Assembly: GCA_003137135.1 (NCBI GenBank)
Contig: PLFB01000131.1
Location: forward strand, 46,900-96,509
From: Acetobacteraceae bacterium
GTDB lineage: Bacteria > Pseudomonadota > Alphaproteobacteria > Acetobacterales > Acetobacteraceae
Reading direction: 5' to 3'
Length of the DNA stretch: 49,610 bases
How positions within the stretch are numbered: the first letter of the stretch is position 1; each line of letters opens with the position of its first letter. Made by a program: the position numbers and the translations under genes. Shown here one piece after another: positions 42,063-49,610 of this stretch. The notes beneath the pieces were generated by a model. That model worked only from the letters and a program-made list of their open reading frames with translations, did no database searches and had not been told where the DNA came from.

Positions 42063-43316
42063 ATGGACCGCAATATAGTCTATCCCGGTAGCATTCCGCT
42101 CGATACGGATATCTTGAATCTCAACCGCAATGCCATGACGGCGGTTGGCGCGCTGACGGCGGCGGTGCTGGGCAGTAATGTCGTGGTTGACGGTTTGGCC
42201 TGCACGCCGACGTCGCCCGCGTCCCTCACGGTCAACGTTGGCCCCGGCAGCATCACCTATTTCACGTCGGTGGATGCCAACGCCTATGGTTCGCTGCCGG
42301 CGGATACGTCGGATCAACTGGTGCAAACCGGCATCAACCTCCAGCCGGCCAGCTTCACGCTGGCGACGCCGTCCGTGCTCGGTCAATCGATCAACTATCT
42401 GCTGGAAGCCGCGTTCTCAGAGACCGACACCGATGCCGTGGTATTGCCGTACGTGAATGCGGCGAATCCGTCGCAGCCCTATTCGGGGCCGGGCAATTCC
42501 GGAACGCCGCAGAACACGCAGCGGATTCAGCGCGTGCAGTTGCAGCTGAAAGCCGGGGCGGCGGCGAACGCCGGCTCGCAGCAGACGCCGGCGGTGGATG
42601 CGGGTTGGGTGGGGCTTTACGCCATTACGGTCAATTACGGCCAGGCCGCCATCCATGGCGGGTCGATTTCGATTTGGCCCGGCGCGCCCTTGCTGAATTA
42701 CAAATTGCCGGCGCTGCGGCCGGGCTTCTCGACGGTGCAGGTTTTCAACGCATCGGGTATTTTTGTCGTGCCGAATGGGGTGACCGCGGTGCGGGTTACC
42801 GCGATTGGCGGCGGCGGCGGTGCGGGGTACCACAGCACGTTGCCGGGCGGCGGCGGCGGTGCTGGCGGCATGGCGATTGGTGTGATTGACGGCTTGACGC
42901 CGGGGTTGGCGATTACGGTGACCGTCGGCGCCGGCGGCGCCGGGCTGCCGTCGCCGGCCAACGGCAATGATGGAGCCACTTCGAGCTTTGGCGCGTTTTT
43001 GTCGGGTAGCGGCGGCGGCGGCGGCGGCGGCGGCACGGCGGCGGCGTTTGCGTTGGCGGGCGGCGCCGGCGGGATCGGCAATGGTGGGCAGTACAATTTT
43101 GGCGGCTCGATGGGCAGTGACTCGATTGCGGTGGCTTGCCGGGGCGGCGACGGCGGCGGTCCTGGCCAGGGCAAAGGCTCCAGCGGCCCGCAGGAGGGCT
43201 TTTCGGCGGTCGGTTACGGCGGCGGCGGCGGCGGCGGCGGCACGTCCGTGGGCAACACCCCGGTCGGCTATGCCGGCGGCGCCGGCGCCGTGGGCATCGT
43301 CATCGTGGAATATTGA
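42063..43316 (+). CDS. Tail fibre with glycine-rich C-terminal domain
   Basis: 417 residues, ATG 42063 after GAGGACC. The N-terminal half is a baseplate- or fibre-attachment domain (RNIVYPGSIPLDTDILNLN, SITYFTSVDANAYGS). From about residue 240 the sequence becomes glycine-rich, with blocks such as AIGGGGGAGYHS, LPGGGGGAGG, GSGGGGGGGG and GYGGGGGGGGTS separated by short variable loops, ending YAGGAGAVGIVIVEY. This resembles the polyglycine type II adhesin domains of phage fibre tips, in which the loops between Gly runs contact the receptor. It is probably a receptor-binding protein. Confidence 0.8.
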   Translation: MDRNIVYPGSIPLDTDILNLNRNAMTAVGALTAAVLGSNVVVDGLACTPTSPASLTVNVGPGSITYFTSVDANAYGSLPADTSDQLVQTGINLQPASFTLATPSVLGQSINYLLEAAFSETDTDAVVLPYVNAANPSQPYSGPGNSGTPQNTQRIQRVQLQLKAGAAANAGSQQTPAVDAGWVGLYAITVNYGQAAIHGGSISIWPGAPLLNYKLPALRPGFSTVQVFNASGIFVVPNGVTAVRVTAIGGGGGAGYHSTLPGGGGGAGGMAIGVIDGLTPGLAITVTVGAGGAGLPSPANGNDGATSSFGAFLSGSGGGGGGGGTAAAFALAGGAGGIGNGGQYNFGGSMGSDSIAVACRGGDGGGPGQGKGSSGPQEGFSAVGYGGGGGGGGTSVGNTPVGYAGGAGAVGIVIVEY

Positions 43317-43328
43317 GAGGCCGGGTCC

Positions 43329-43811
43329 ATGAGCACACCTGCTAATCATACCTGGCGGCCGTCTAACGCGCGGTATGTGCAAATCGACGGCTTTGTGCCG
43401 ACGCCGCGCGGCCCGCAAATACCGCCGCCGACGCCCCTGGCCTGGCCGGAGAAAGATCCGGGCGACACGCTGGACTATGTGTTTGATATCACGCCGGCGC
43501 TTTCGGCCAATCCCGGGGATACGATCGCGACCTTGGATGTTGGGATCAGCCCGAGCAATCCCGGCGATCTGACCTTGGTGTCCTGCACCGCGGACGGCGC
43601 GTGCGCGGTGCTATGGCTCTCGGAAGGGCAGCCGCTGACGACCTATACCGTCAGCGTGACGATCAGCACGACGGGCGGGCGGACCTTGGCGCGCAGCATT
43701 ACGCTCCCCTGCGTCGCGTTGGCCTCGGTCCCGGCGCCGCAATACGCCCTGACGACGCCGGATGGCCAGGCGCTGACTGACCCGACCGGAACGCCCCTGA
43801 CCACCATTTGA
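43329..43811 (+). CDS. Putative phage fibre-tail adaptor protein
   Basis: 160 residues. After a Pro-rich N-terminus, residues about 40-135 look like an Ig-like beta-sandwich (LDYVFDITPALSANPGDTI, LWLSEGQPLTTYTVSVTIST, GRTLARSITLPCVAL). This fits a group of phage adaptors between baseplate and fibre genes. The C-terminal ALTTPDGQALTDPTGTPLTT tail is repeated in modified form at the end of the next small gene. Confidence 0.65.
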   Translation: MSTPANHTWRPSNARYVQIDGFVPTPRGPQIPPPTPLAWPEKDPGDTLDYVFDITPALSANPGDTIATLDVGISPSNPGDLTLVSCTADGACAVLWLSEGQPLTTYTVSVTISTTGGRTLARSITLPCVALASVPAPQYALTTPDGQALTDPTGTPLTTI

Positions 43812-43821
43812 AGGTTCTGAC

Positions 43822-44022
43822 ATGCCAACAATCGGACAATTGCCGCTGGCGAATTCGGTTTCGGCGCTGCCGATCCTGCAAAACGACGAGACCTTGGAAC
43901 CGGCGCGCGCCCAAATTCTCTCAGGGAGGCAGCGCGCGAACACGGTGCCGCAAGACGCGCTGACGACATCCGGCGGCCAACCGCTGACCAATTCGGCCGG
44001 AGCAGCACTCACAACCAATTAG
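43822..44022 (+). CDS. 66-residue chimeric fibre fragment
   Basis: ATG 43822. The first 45 residues (MPTIGQLPLANSVS onward to ARAQILSG and NTVPQ) match the N-terminus of the beta-helix fibre at 44033, with matching DNA over roughly 130 bases. The last 20 residues (ALTTSGGQPLTNSAGAALTT) resemble the end of the adaptor protein at 43329. The gene looks like a recombination product of its two neighbours. It has a complete reading frame, so it may be expressed as a small attachment module or decoy, or be a by-product of duplication. Confidence 0.6.
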   Translation: MPTIGQLPLANSVSALPILQNDETLEPARAQILSGRQRANTVPQDALTTSGGQPLTNSAGAALTTN

Positions 44023-44032
44023 AGGTCATAAC

Positions 44033-46591
44033 ATGCCAACGATCGGACAATTGCCGCTGGCGAATTCCGTTTCGGACTCGGATTTGCTGGCGATCTTTCA
44101 GAACGACCAGACCCTGGCGGCGACGCGCGCGCAGATCCTATCCGGCGTGCAGCTCGCGATCACGGTGCCGCAGAACACGCTGCTGGCGGGTGTGAATCCA
44201 GGGCTCAGCGCGCCGGTGCCGGTGAACATCGGCGCCAATCTGACGTTGACCGGCACGACGCTTTCCGCCAACGCCACGCCATTCAGCATCCCGGGCCTGC
44301 CGACCGGTAACACCCCCGCCACGTCTGACCTGGTGCCGATCGGCCAAGGCGGCAGCAACGTGAGCGTGAGTTACGCCAATTTCATGGCGGGCATCGGCGG
44401 CGTTCCGGGTTTGCCCGGTGGCGGGCTGACGGCCAAGGCGACCGAGGGCACCGCGACCAGAACGCTCGCGGCGCTGGCGATGAACGCTGTTTCGATCGAG
44501 GATTTTGGCGCGGTCGGCAACGGCACGACCGATGACAGCGGGGCTCTGCTGGCGGCGATCGCCTCGGGCAATCCGGTGCGGTTTGGCGCCAACACTTATG
44601 CCATCGTCGGCGAGTGCGACATATCGGCAGCGTCGTGCACGCTGCTCGGCGTGCCGGGGCAGACCATTTTGACGCGGCCGTCCCAGTCAAAATCGGGGAC
44701 CTCGAGTCCGGCGGCGTGGTTGAGTTTTTCGAGCGCGGCCGTGATCATCGACGGGATCACGTTTGATGCGAACAGCACGATCAAAAGCAATGTTTATGGC
44801 GTGGCGATCCAGGCGAGTTGCACCAAGTCGGTCATAACCCGCTGCGTCTTCCGCAACGCCGAAGGCGGCGCCTACGGTTCCGGCATCACCTATCTTGCGA
44901 GCGATCCGACGATCACGCAGCACCACATCGACAACTGCGAATTCTACGGCAACGCGGAACACGGTTTGTACGCGATGGCCACCGACGCGCTGAGCGTCAC
45001 CAATTGCCGGGCGCATGACAACGGCGGCAACGGCATTTATGTCGATAGCCAGGATCCGAATTTTGTCCTGAAAGTGCGCAATCTGCAGGTGGTCTCCAAC
45101 ACCTGCTGGAACAATATCTGCGGCATCATCGTCGGGAATTTCAATACCACGAATAACAACGGCAACGTCATCTACAGCAACGCGAACCCGGACATTCTGG
45201 GCGCGCTGATCGCCTCGAATAATTGCTACTCCAACCGCAATTACGGGATTTATATCTCCGGCCGAAATATTCTGGTGACGGGCAACCTTTGCGCGAATAA
45301 CAGCTCGGCCTTCGCGGCGGGTGCCGGCATTCTGTGCGATACAAGCTATTGCCGGGTCTCCGGTAATATGATCACCGGCGCGTCCGCGTTCGGGATCGAC
45401 TGCGGCGGTTCGATTTATACGGATGTTTCGGATAATTACGTCGATGGACCCGTATCGGGGATCAATATCGGCGGCGGCCAGAACTGCATGGCGCGCAATA
45501 ATTTTTTGCAAGACTGCACCGGCGTGGGAATATCCGTGCAGAACGTCGAATCCGACGGCGCCGGCCACGATTTCAATCTGGCTTGCAGCGATCTGACGAT
45601 TTCCGGCAACTGGATCACGACCTCCGGCTTCGTGATCGGCATCCTGCTGCGTGACGCGCCGCAGAATATCGTCATCACCGACAACATCATCCTTGGCGAA
45701 CCCGGCGCCTACCTGCCCAATGCGATTTCGGCCTATACCGACAGCATCATCATCAAGCGCAATCTGTCGAACTATGTCTCGCGCTGGGCGGTCAATCCGA
45801 CGCTGATCAACGGTGTCTATACGCTGGTGGTCCCGGATGTCGCCGATGCCGTGAGCATCAATCAGGCGACCGCGCCGGTGGCCTCGATCATCACCGCGCA
45901 AGCCAGCGCGACGGTCGGCCAGATCGTGTTCTGCAAGGTGGTCAATGGCGGCAGCGGCTATAGCAGCGCGACCATAAGCTTCTCCGGCACCGGCACCGGT
46001 GCTGCCGCCACCGTCTGGCTCTCCGGCGGCGCGGTGCTGGGCATCCAGATGACCAATTTTGGCTCAGGCTATTCCGCGGGGACGACGGCGAACATCAGCG
46101 GCAACGGCAGCGGCGCCACGGTGACGGTGCAGGTGGGATTGCCGGTATGGCAAAATCGCGAGCTGACCATTGATTGTTTGACAAATGTGACGTTCGCCGA
46201 CGCGGGCAGTTCTCCGGCGCAATTCAACTGGACGAACGCGCCGATCACGGTGCCGGCCAATGCGTCCATCGACTGGATCGGCTATGGCGGCGGCTGGCGG
46301 GCGGCGCGGTTCTCGCAGAATGACTATGTCTCGCCCAACGGTGACGGCAGCCTCACTTTGCGCACGCAGTCGGGCGATATCTCGATGCACCCATCCGGTG
46401 CGGGCATGCTGCGCATTATTTCCGACGTCGAGCCGGTCGGCGCGGTCGAGCTGATCGGCCGCGGCTCGCCCTTGAACGTGGTATCGGCGCCCCCTGGCTC
46501 AACGTTTAGGAACCTGAACGGCGGCGTCGGCGGCACGTTCTGGGTGAAGCAGGCGGGGACGGGGAATACGAACTGGGTCGCGGTCGCCTAG
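44033..46591 (+). CDS. Tailspike/fibre with right-handed beta-helix
   Basis: 852 residues. A short attachment region (MPTIGQLPLANSVSDSDLL) and a linker lead to IEDFGAVGNGTTDDSGALLA near residue 155, the entry signature of pectate-lyase-like tailspikes. Then follows a long parallel beta-helix (about 180-600) with regular N/G-containing turns such as NCRAHDNGGNGIYV and NNCYSNRNYGIYISGRN. Residues about 630-700 carry GGSGYSSATISFSGTGTG-type repeats, followed by a C-terminal compact domain. Such proteins bind and often cleave capsular or O-antigen polysaccharide. Catalytic residues cannot be assigned by eye. Confidence 0.82.
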   Translation: MPTIGQLPLANSVSDSDLLAIFQNDQTLAATRAQILSGVQLAITVPQNTLLAGVNPGLSAPVPVNIGANLTLTGTTLSANATPFSIPGLPTGNTPATSDLVPIGQGGSNVSVSYANFMAGIGGVPGLPGGGLTAKATEGTATRTLAALAMNAVSIEDFGAVGNGTTDDSGALLAAIASGNPVRFGANTYAIVGECDISAASCTLLGVPGQTILTRPSQSKSGTSSPAAWLSFSSAAVIIDGITFDANSTIKSNVYGVAIQASCTKSVITRCVFRNAEGGAYGSGITYLASDPTITQHHIDNCEFYGNAEHGLYAMATDALSVTNCRAHDNGGNGIYVDSQDPNFVLKVRNLQVVSNTCWNNICGIIVGNFNTTNNNGNVIYSNANPDILGALIASNNCYSNRNYGIYISGRNILVTGNLCANNSSAFAAGAGILCDTSYCRVSGNMITGASAFGIDCGGSIYTDVSDNYVDGPVSGINIGGGQNCMARNNFLQDCTGVGISVQNVESDGAGHDFNLACSDLTISGNWITTSGFVIGILLRDAPQNIVITDNIILGEPGAYLPNAISAYTDSIIIKRNLSNYVSRWAVNPTLINGVYTLVVPDVADAVSINQATAPVASIITAQASATVGQIVFCKVVNGGSGYSSATISFSGTGTGAAATVWLSGGAVLGIQMTNFGSGYSAGTTANISGNGSGATVTVQVGLPVWQNRELTIDCLTNVTFADAGSSPAQFNWTNAPITVPANASIDWIGYGGGWRAARFSQNDYVSPNGDGSLTLRTQSGDISMHPSGAGMLRIISDVEPVGAVELIGRGSPLNVVSAPPGSTFRNLNGGVGGTFWVKQAGTGNTNWVAVA

Positions 46592-46605
46592 GAGGAATTT
46601 TTTAC

Positions 46606-48768
46606 ATGACAACGTTAGCCCAGTTGCCGGCCGCACCCGCGGTCGGGCCGAGCGACCTATTGCCCTTGTCGCATGGCGGTTTGCTGTATTCCGTGACGGT
46701 CGCGCAGATCACCGCGCCGTTGCAGCCCGTCATCGACATGTCCAGCGGCATGCTGCTGGGCCGCAACAGCGCCGGGCTGGGGATGCCGGAGGCGGTCACG
46801 GTCGGCACCGGCCTGGCCTTGGCGAACGGCATCGTGGTCGCCAATGGCGCTGACCATGCCGGCTTTGCCGTGCAGGCGGCGATGTCGGTCTCCGACAGCG
46901 TGGTCATCGATAGCGGCCTGGTGCCTGGCCTGTTGCCGGTCACGGCCCTGCGCGCCTTGTTCAGCGCGGGCAGCGGCATCGGCATCGACGGCAACGGCGT
47001 CATCACGGTCACGGCATCGAGCATCGCCGGACCGGCCGGGCCGCAAGGTCCCGCCGGGCCGGCGGGGCAGGCCGGTCCGCAGGGGGCGACGGGGGCCGTG
47101 GGCCAGGGGCTGCTGGCGCCGAACACCGCCAACGCCGTCAGCACGATCGGCGCCACCGACTATGTCGCGATCTGGCAGAATGGCGCCAATGCCTGGCTAC
47201 CCTACGGGCAACTGGTCGGCGGTCAGACGATCAACCAGTTGCCGGCGGCGGCACCCGCTGCCGATAGCGACATGCTGCTGGTCGCGCAGGGCGGCAGCGC
47301 GCTCAATGTGCAAAGTTTTGGCGCGCTCTGGACCTATCTGCAGGCCAAGATTCCGACGCTGAAGAGCAATGTCGTCGAGCTCACGGCCAATACCGTGCTG
47401 GATGGCAGCGCGCATAACGACCGGCTGCTGATCGCCAGCCAGCCGATCACGCTGACCGCCAATTTTTCCAATATGGGCTCCGGGTTCGCCTGCACGCTCA
47501 TCAATCTCAGCGCCGGCTCGGTCACGATGGGCACCGGCATCACCTCGGGCTCGGGCAGCGCCTCGCTGCCGCCCGGTACATCGACCAGCATGGTCGGGCT
47601 CACCTATTCGGGCGGCTCGCTGGTGTGGTGGAGCGGCATCGTCCCGAACGCGCCGACGATCACCGTGGCCTCGATCGCCGCACCCGCGCCGAGCGCGGGC
47701 TTTACCGTCACCGGCGGCATTTTCAACGACGCGCCGATCGCGCTGGATTATTCCACCAATGGCGGCGCCACCTGGGTGGCCGTGACCAGCCCGGTGATCA
47801 CCGCGAATGCTTTCAGTTTTGCGATGCCGGGGTTGACGGCCGGCACCTATACCGTGCGCGTGCGCGACCATGCGAACATCGCCGTGCAAGGCGTTTCCAA
47901 CAGCTTTACCGTGATTCCGCCAAGCGTAACGATCGCGGCGACGCCCGCCAGCCTCGTCCTGGGCGCGCCGCTCTCGCTCAGCGGCACCGTGTCGCCGGCG
48001 TTGGCGGCGGTTCGGGTCGGCTATTCCAGCAGCCTCACGGTGGCACCCGCCAGCTGGGTGAACGCGTCCGTGGTCAACAGCGCCTGGACGGCGGTGCTGA
48101 CACCCGCCGCCGCCGGCACCATCTATGTCTGGGCCGAGCAAAGTTCCGCGACCTCCGTGCAGGCGATGTCCAGCGCCATCAATGTGGTGGCTGCGTCGCT
48201 GACCATCACCGCGCCGTCCTCCGGCACGGCTGGCTCGGTCGTCACGGTCACCGGCACCGTCGTTCCGGCCGCGGATGCCGTGAACGCGCAACTCGCGACG
48301 CAAAACACCACGGCGCCGGCTTCGGGCTGGACCGCGGCGGTGAACAGCGGTGGCAGCTTCGCGCTCTCGCTCACGCCCGCTGCCGCCGGCACCTACTATG
48401 CCTGGGCGCAGGACCCCACCAGCGGCCTGACCGCCGTCTCCGCGGCCATTACGGTGGCGGCGCAACCGGCGCTGGTTTTGGGGATCAACTCGCCGTCAAC
48501 CTCCGGCCCCTATGTGCATAATACCGGTTCGATCGGGCTGAACGGCGCCATCACGCCGACGCAGCCGGCCGCGGTGCAGGTGGCGCTCAGCACGTCCAAC
48601 ACGGTGGTGCCGACCTCCGGCTGGCAGGCGGCGCTTGATATCTACAATGACGAGCTCTGGGCGATCTACTACCCGACGCCCGCCTCCGCCGGTGTTTACT
48701 ATGTCTGGGTGCAGACCACGACCGGCGGCAGCACCGCCGTCTCGTCCTATTCCATCACGGTGACCTAG
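46606..48768 (+). CDS. Collagen-like and Ig-like tail fibre
   Basis: 720 residues from ATG 46606, with a strong AGGAGGA ribosome site. An attachment start (MTTLAQLPAAPAVGPSDLLP) is followed at about 143-166 by a collagen-like GPA/GPQ triplet run, then a second attachment-like repeat (TINQLPAAAPAADSDMLLV). Residues about 345-720 hold four Ig-like beta-sandwich repeats, each with TVSPALAAV- or GTVVPAADAV-like and GTYYAWAQ- or GVYYVWVQ-like motifs. It is probably a long fibre shaft with carbohydrate-binding domains. Confidence 0.8.
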   Translation: MTTLAQLPAAPAVGPSDLLPLSHGGLLYSVTVAQITAPLQPVIDMSSGMLLGRNSAGLGMPEAVTVGTGLALANGIVVANGADHAGFAVQAAMSVSDSVVIDSGLVPGLLPVTALRALFSAGSGIGIDGNGVITVTASSIAGPAGPQGPAGPAGQAGPQGATGAVGQGLLAPNTANAVSTIGATDYVAIWQNGANAWLPYGQLVGGQTINQLPAAAPAADSDMLLVAQGGSALNVQSFGALWTYLQAKIPTLKSNVVELTANTVLDGSAHNDRLLIASQPITLTANFSNMGSGFACTLINLSAGSVTMGTGITSGSGSASLPPGTSTSMVGLTYSGGSLVWWSGIVPNAPTITVASIAAPAPSAGFTVTGGIFNDAPIALDYSTNGGATWVAVTSPVITANAFSFAMPGLTAGTYTVRVRDHANIAVQGVSNSFTVIPPSVTIAATPASLVLGAPLSLSGTVSPALAAVRVGYSSSLTVAPASWVNASVVNSAWTAVLTPAAAGTIYVWAEQSSATSVQAMSSAINVVAASLTITAPSSGTAGSVVTVTGTVVPAADAVNAQLATQNTTAPASGWTAAVNSGGSFALSLTPAAAGTYYAWAQDPTSGLTAVSAAITVAAQPALVLGINSPSTSGPYVHNTGSIGLNGAITPTQPAAVQVALSTSNTVVPTSGWQAALDIYNDELWAIYYPTPASAGVYYVWVQTTTGGSTAVSSYSITVT

Positions 48769-49610
48769 GTGACGCTGCTGTTTACCGCACCCGGCTCGCC
48801 GCTGCTGACGGGCGACGCCACCCGCGCCTTGATCGGCGCCTTGCCGGCCGGCGGCGGCGCGCCGCAGGGCGTATTCGCCGGGCCGTTTCCGTCCAGCATT
48901 TCCGGCCTCTCCGGCTGGTGGGATGCCGGTTTGCTCAGCGGCCTGCTGGACATCACGGGTGCACCGGTCACCGGCGCGAATGCGGTGGTGGGCTCGGTCA
49001 TCGACAAATCCGGCAACGGCGCGACGCTGTTTCCCTATCATATCTCGGTCGATACCAGCCCGGTCAGCACGCTGGCGGTGGCGCGGGTGAACGGATTTTT
49101 GGGCGCGATCGGCGCGCCCGATCCCGAGATTCTGACCTACGGGCCGACGCTCGATCCCGATTGGGGGCTTGTCCATTCGGGCTTCGAATTCGGCGCCGGC
49201 GCCGCCTGGACGCGCTATCTGGTCTGGACCAGGCCCAATCTGCGGCAAGGCACGTATTATGTGAACGCGGCGCCGATTCCGCTGCTGCATTGCGTCGCCA
49301 ACGGCGTGACGGTGCTGCAGGCCGACAGCGCGGATAATAACCTGACGTTATTTCCCGGCACCGCCAGCCAGACCGTGCTCTCCACCGCCATCGCCCGCCG
49401 GCACTCGCACGCCGTTATTTTGCGCAACACACCGGGGGTGGGCGTGGATGCGTGGCTGGATGGCGTGCAGGTGGCGAGCGCCGTCGTCAATCCGTTCAGC
49501 GCCAGCGCCGATGCGCAAGTTCTGTACTTTCACGACGGCTCGATCCAGGGTTCCGCGCAGTGCTGGTTCCACGAGGCCGCGAACTGGGAGCGCGCGCTGG
49601 ACGCGGCGGA
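48769..49610 (+). CDS. Lectin-like phage protein (3' end outside window)
   Basis: GTG 48769 abuts the previous TAG; 280 codons are open to the window edge. The sequence includes ISGLSGWWDAGLLSGL, VVGSVIDKSGNGATL, a WDAG/DKSGN pattern typical of concanavalin/LamG-like sugar-binding domains attached to phage fibres, and VDAWLDGVQVASAVV in a jelly-roll setting. It probably completes the receptor-binding set. Confidence 0.72.
   Translation, partial: MTLLFTAPGSPLLTGDATRALIGALPAGGGAPQGVFAGPFPSSISGLSGWWDAGLLSGLLDITGAPVTGANAVVGSVIDKSGNGATLFPYHISVDTSPVSTLAVARVNGFLGAIGAPDPEILTYGPTLDPDWGLVHSGFEFGAGAAWTRYLVWTRPNLRQGTYYVNAAPIPLLHCVANGVTVLQADSADNNLTLFPGTASQTVLSTAIARRHSHAVILRNTPGVGVDAWLDGVQVASAVVNPFSASADAQVLYFHDGSIQGSAQCWFHEAANWERALDAA

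Noticed and set aside
40268-49610. Diversity-generating retroelement acting on the fibre genes
   Set aside because: No reverse transcriptase and no template/variable repeat pair with adenine-biased differences is visible.
1-49610. CRISPR array or anti-phage defence cluster
   Set aside because: No regularly spaced repeats and no recognisable defence genes; the short repeats present are palindromic intergenic elements.

Overview
The window is GC-rich bacterial chromosome. Gene content points to Alphaproteobacteria, most likely Acetobacteraceae: an alphaproteobacterial-type L31, a GcrA-like small regulator, yejEF, a GTP cyclohydrolase II with a non-canonical N-terminal domain, and a family of intergenic palindromes built on AAAAAACTTTT cores. 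The family assignment is inference from recalled sequence style, not a database match. No CRISPR array, rRNA gene or integrase is visible.

Bases 1-23300 are host chromosome. A HerA/DUF87 ATPase (running off the left edge) is translationally coupled to a cytoplasmic GGDEF-EAL protein; a methyl-accepting chemotaxis protein with a CheR-type C-terminal pentapeptide follows. A 1800-residue secreted repeat protein lies downstream of a regulator that fuses a TniA/Mu-type transposase DNA-binding region to a LuxR-type regulator. Next come tRNA-Arg(CCU), an OmpR-type response regulator, ribA, an L,D-transpeptidase-like protein, YceI, the LrgA/LrgB pair, a short-chain dehydrogenase interrupted by an in-frame TAG, an HSL-type hydrolase, rpmE, and yejE-yejF without yejA or yejB.

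Bases about 23650-49610 are a prophage of contractile-tailed (myovirus) type that continues beyond the right edge. It opens with a divergent switch (Xre-type repressor against a GcrA-like HTH protein), then a DUF6362-like protein, a membrane protein and an outer-membrane beta-barrel that look like cargo. Terminase, portal, scaffold-like and capsid genes follow, then connector genes, sheath, tube, a tail-assembly chaperone with a -1 frameshift site (GGGAAAC directly before TGA), a short protein in the tape-measure slot, and a P2-like baseplate run (U-, X-, D-, V-, W-, J- and I-like). The right end is an unusually rich receptor-binding block: glycine-rich fibre, adaptor, truncated fibre paralogue, beta-helix tailspike, collagen/Ig-like fibre and a lectin-like protein.

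Points most worth a second look are the transposase-LuxR fusion, the -1 frameshift site with a very short tape-measure candidate behind it, the intergenic two-hairpin elements whose arms differ between copies but stay complementary within each copy (one lies inside the phage head module), and the chimeric 66-residue fibre fragment.
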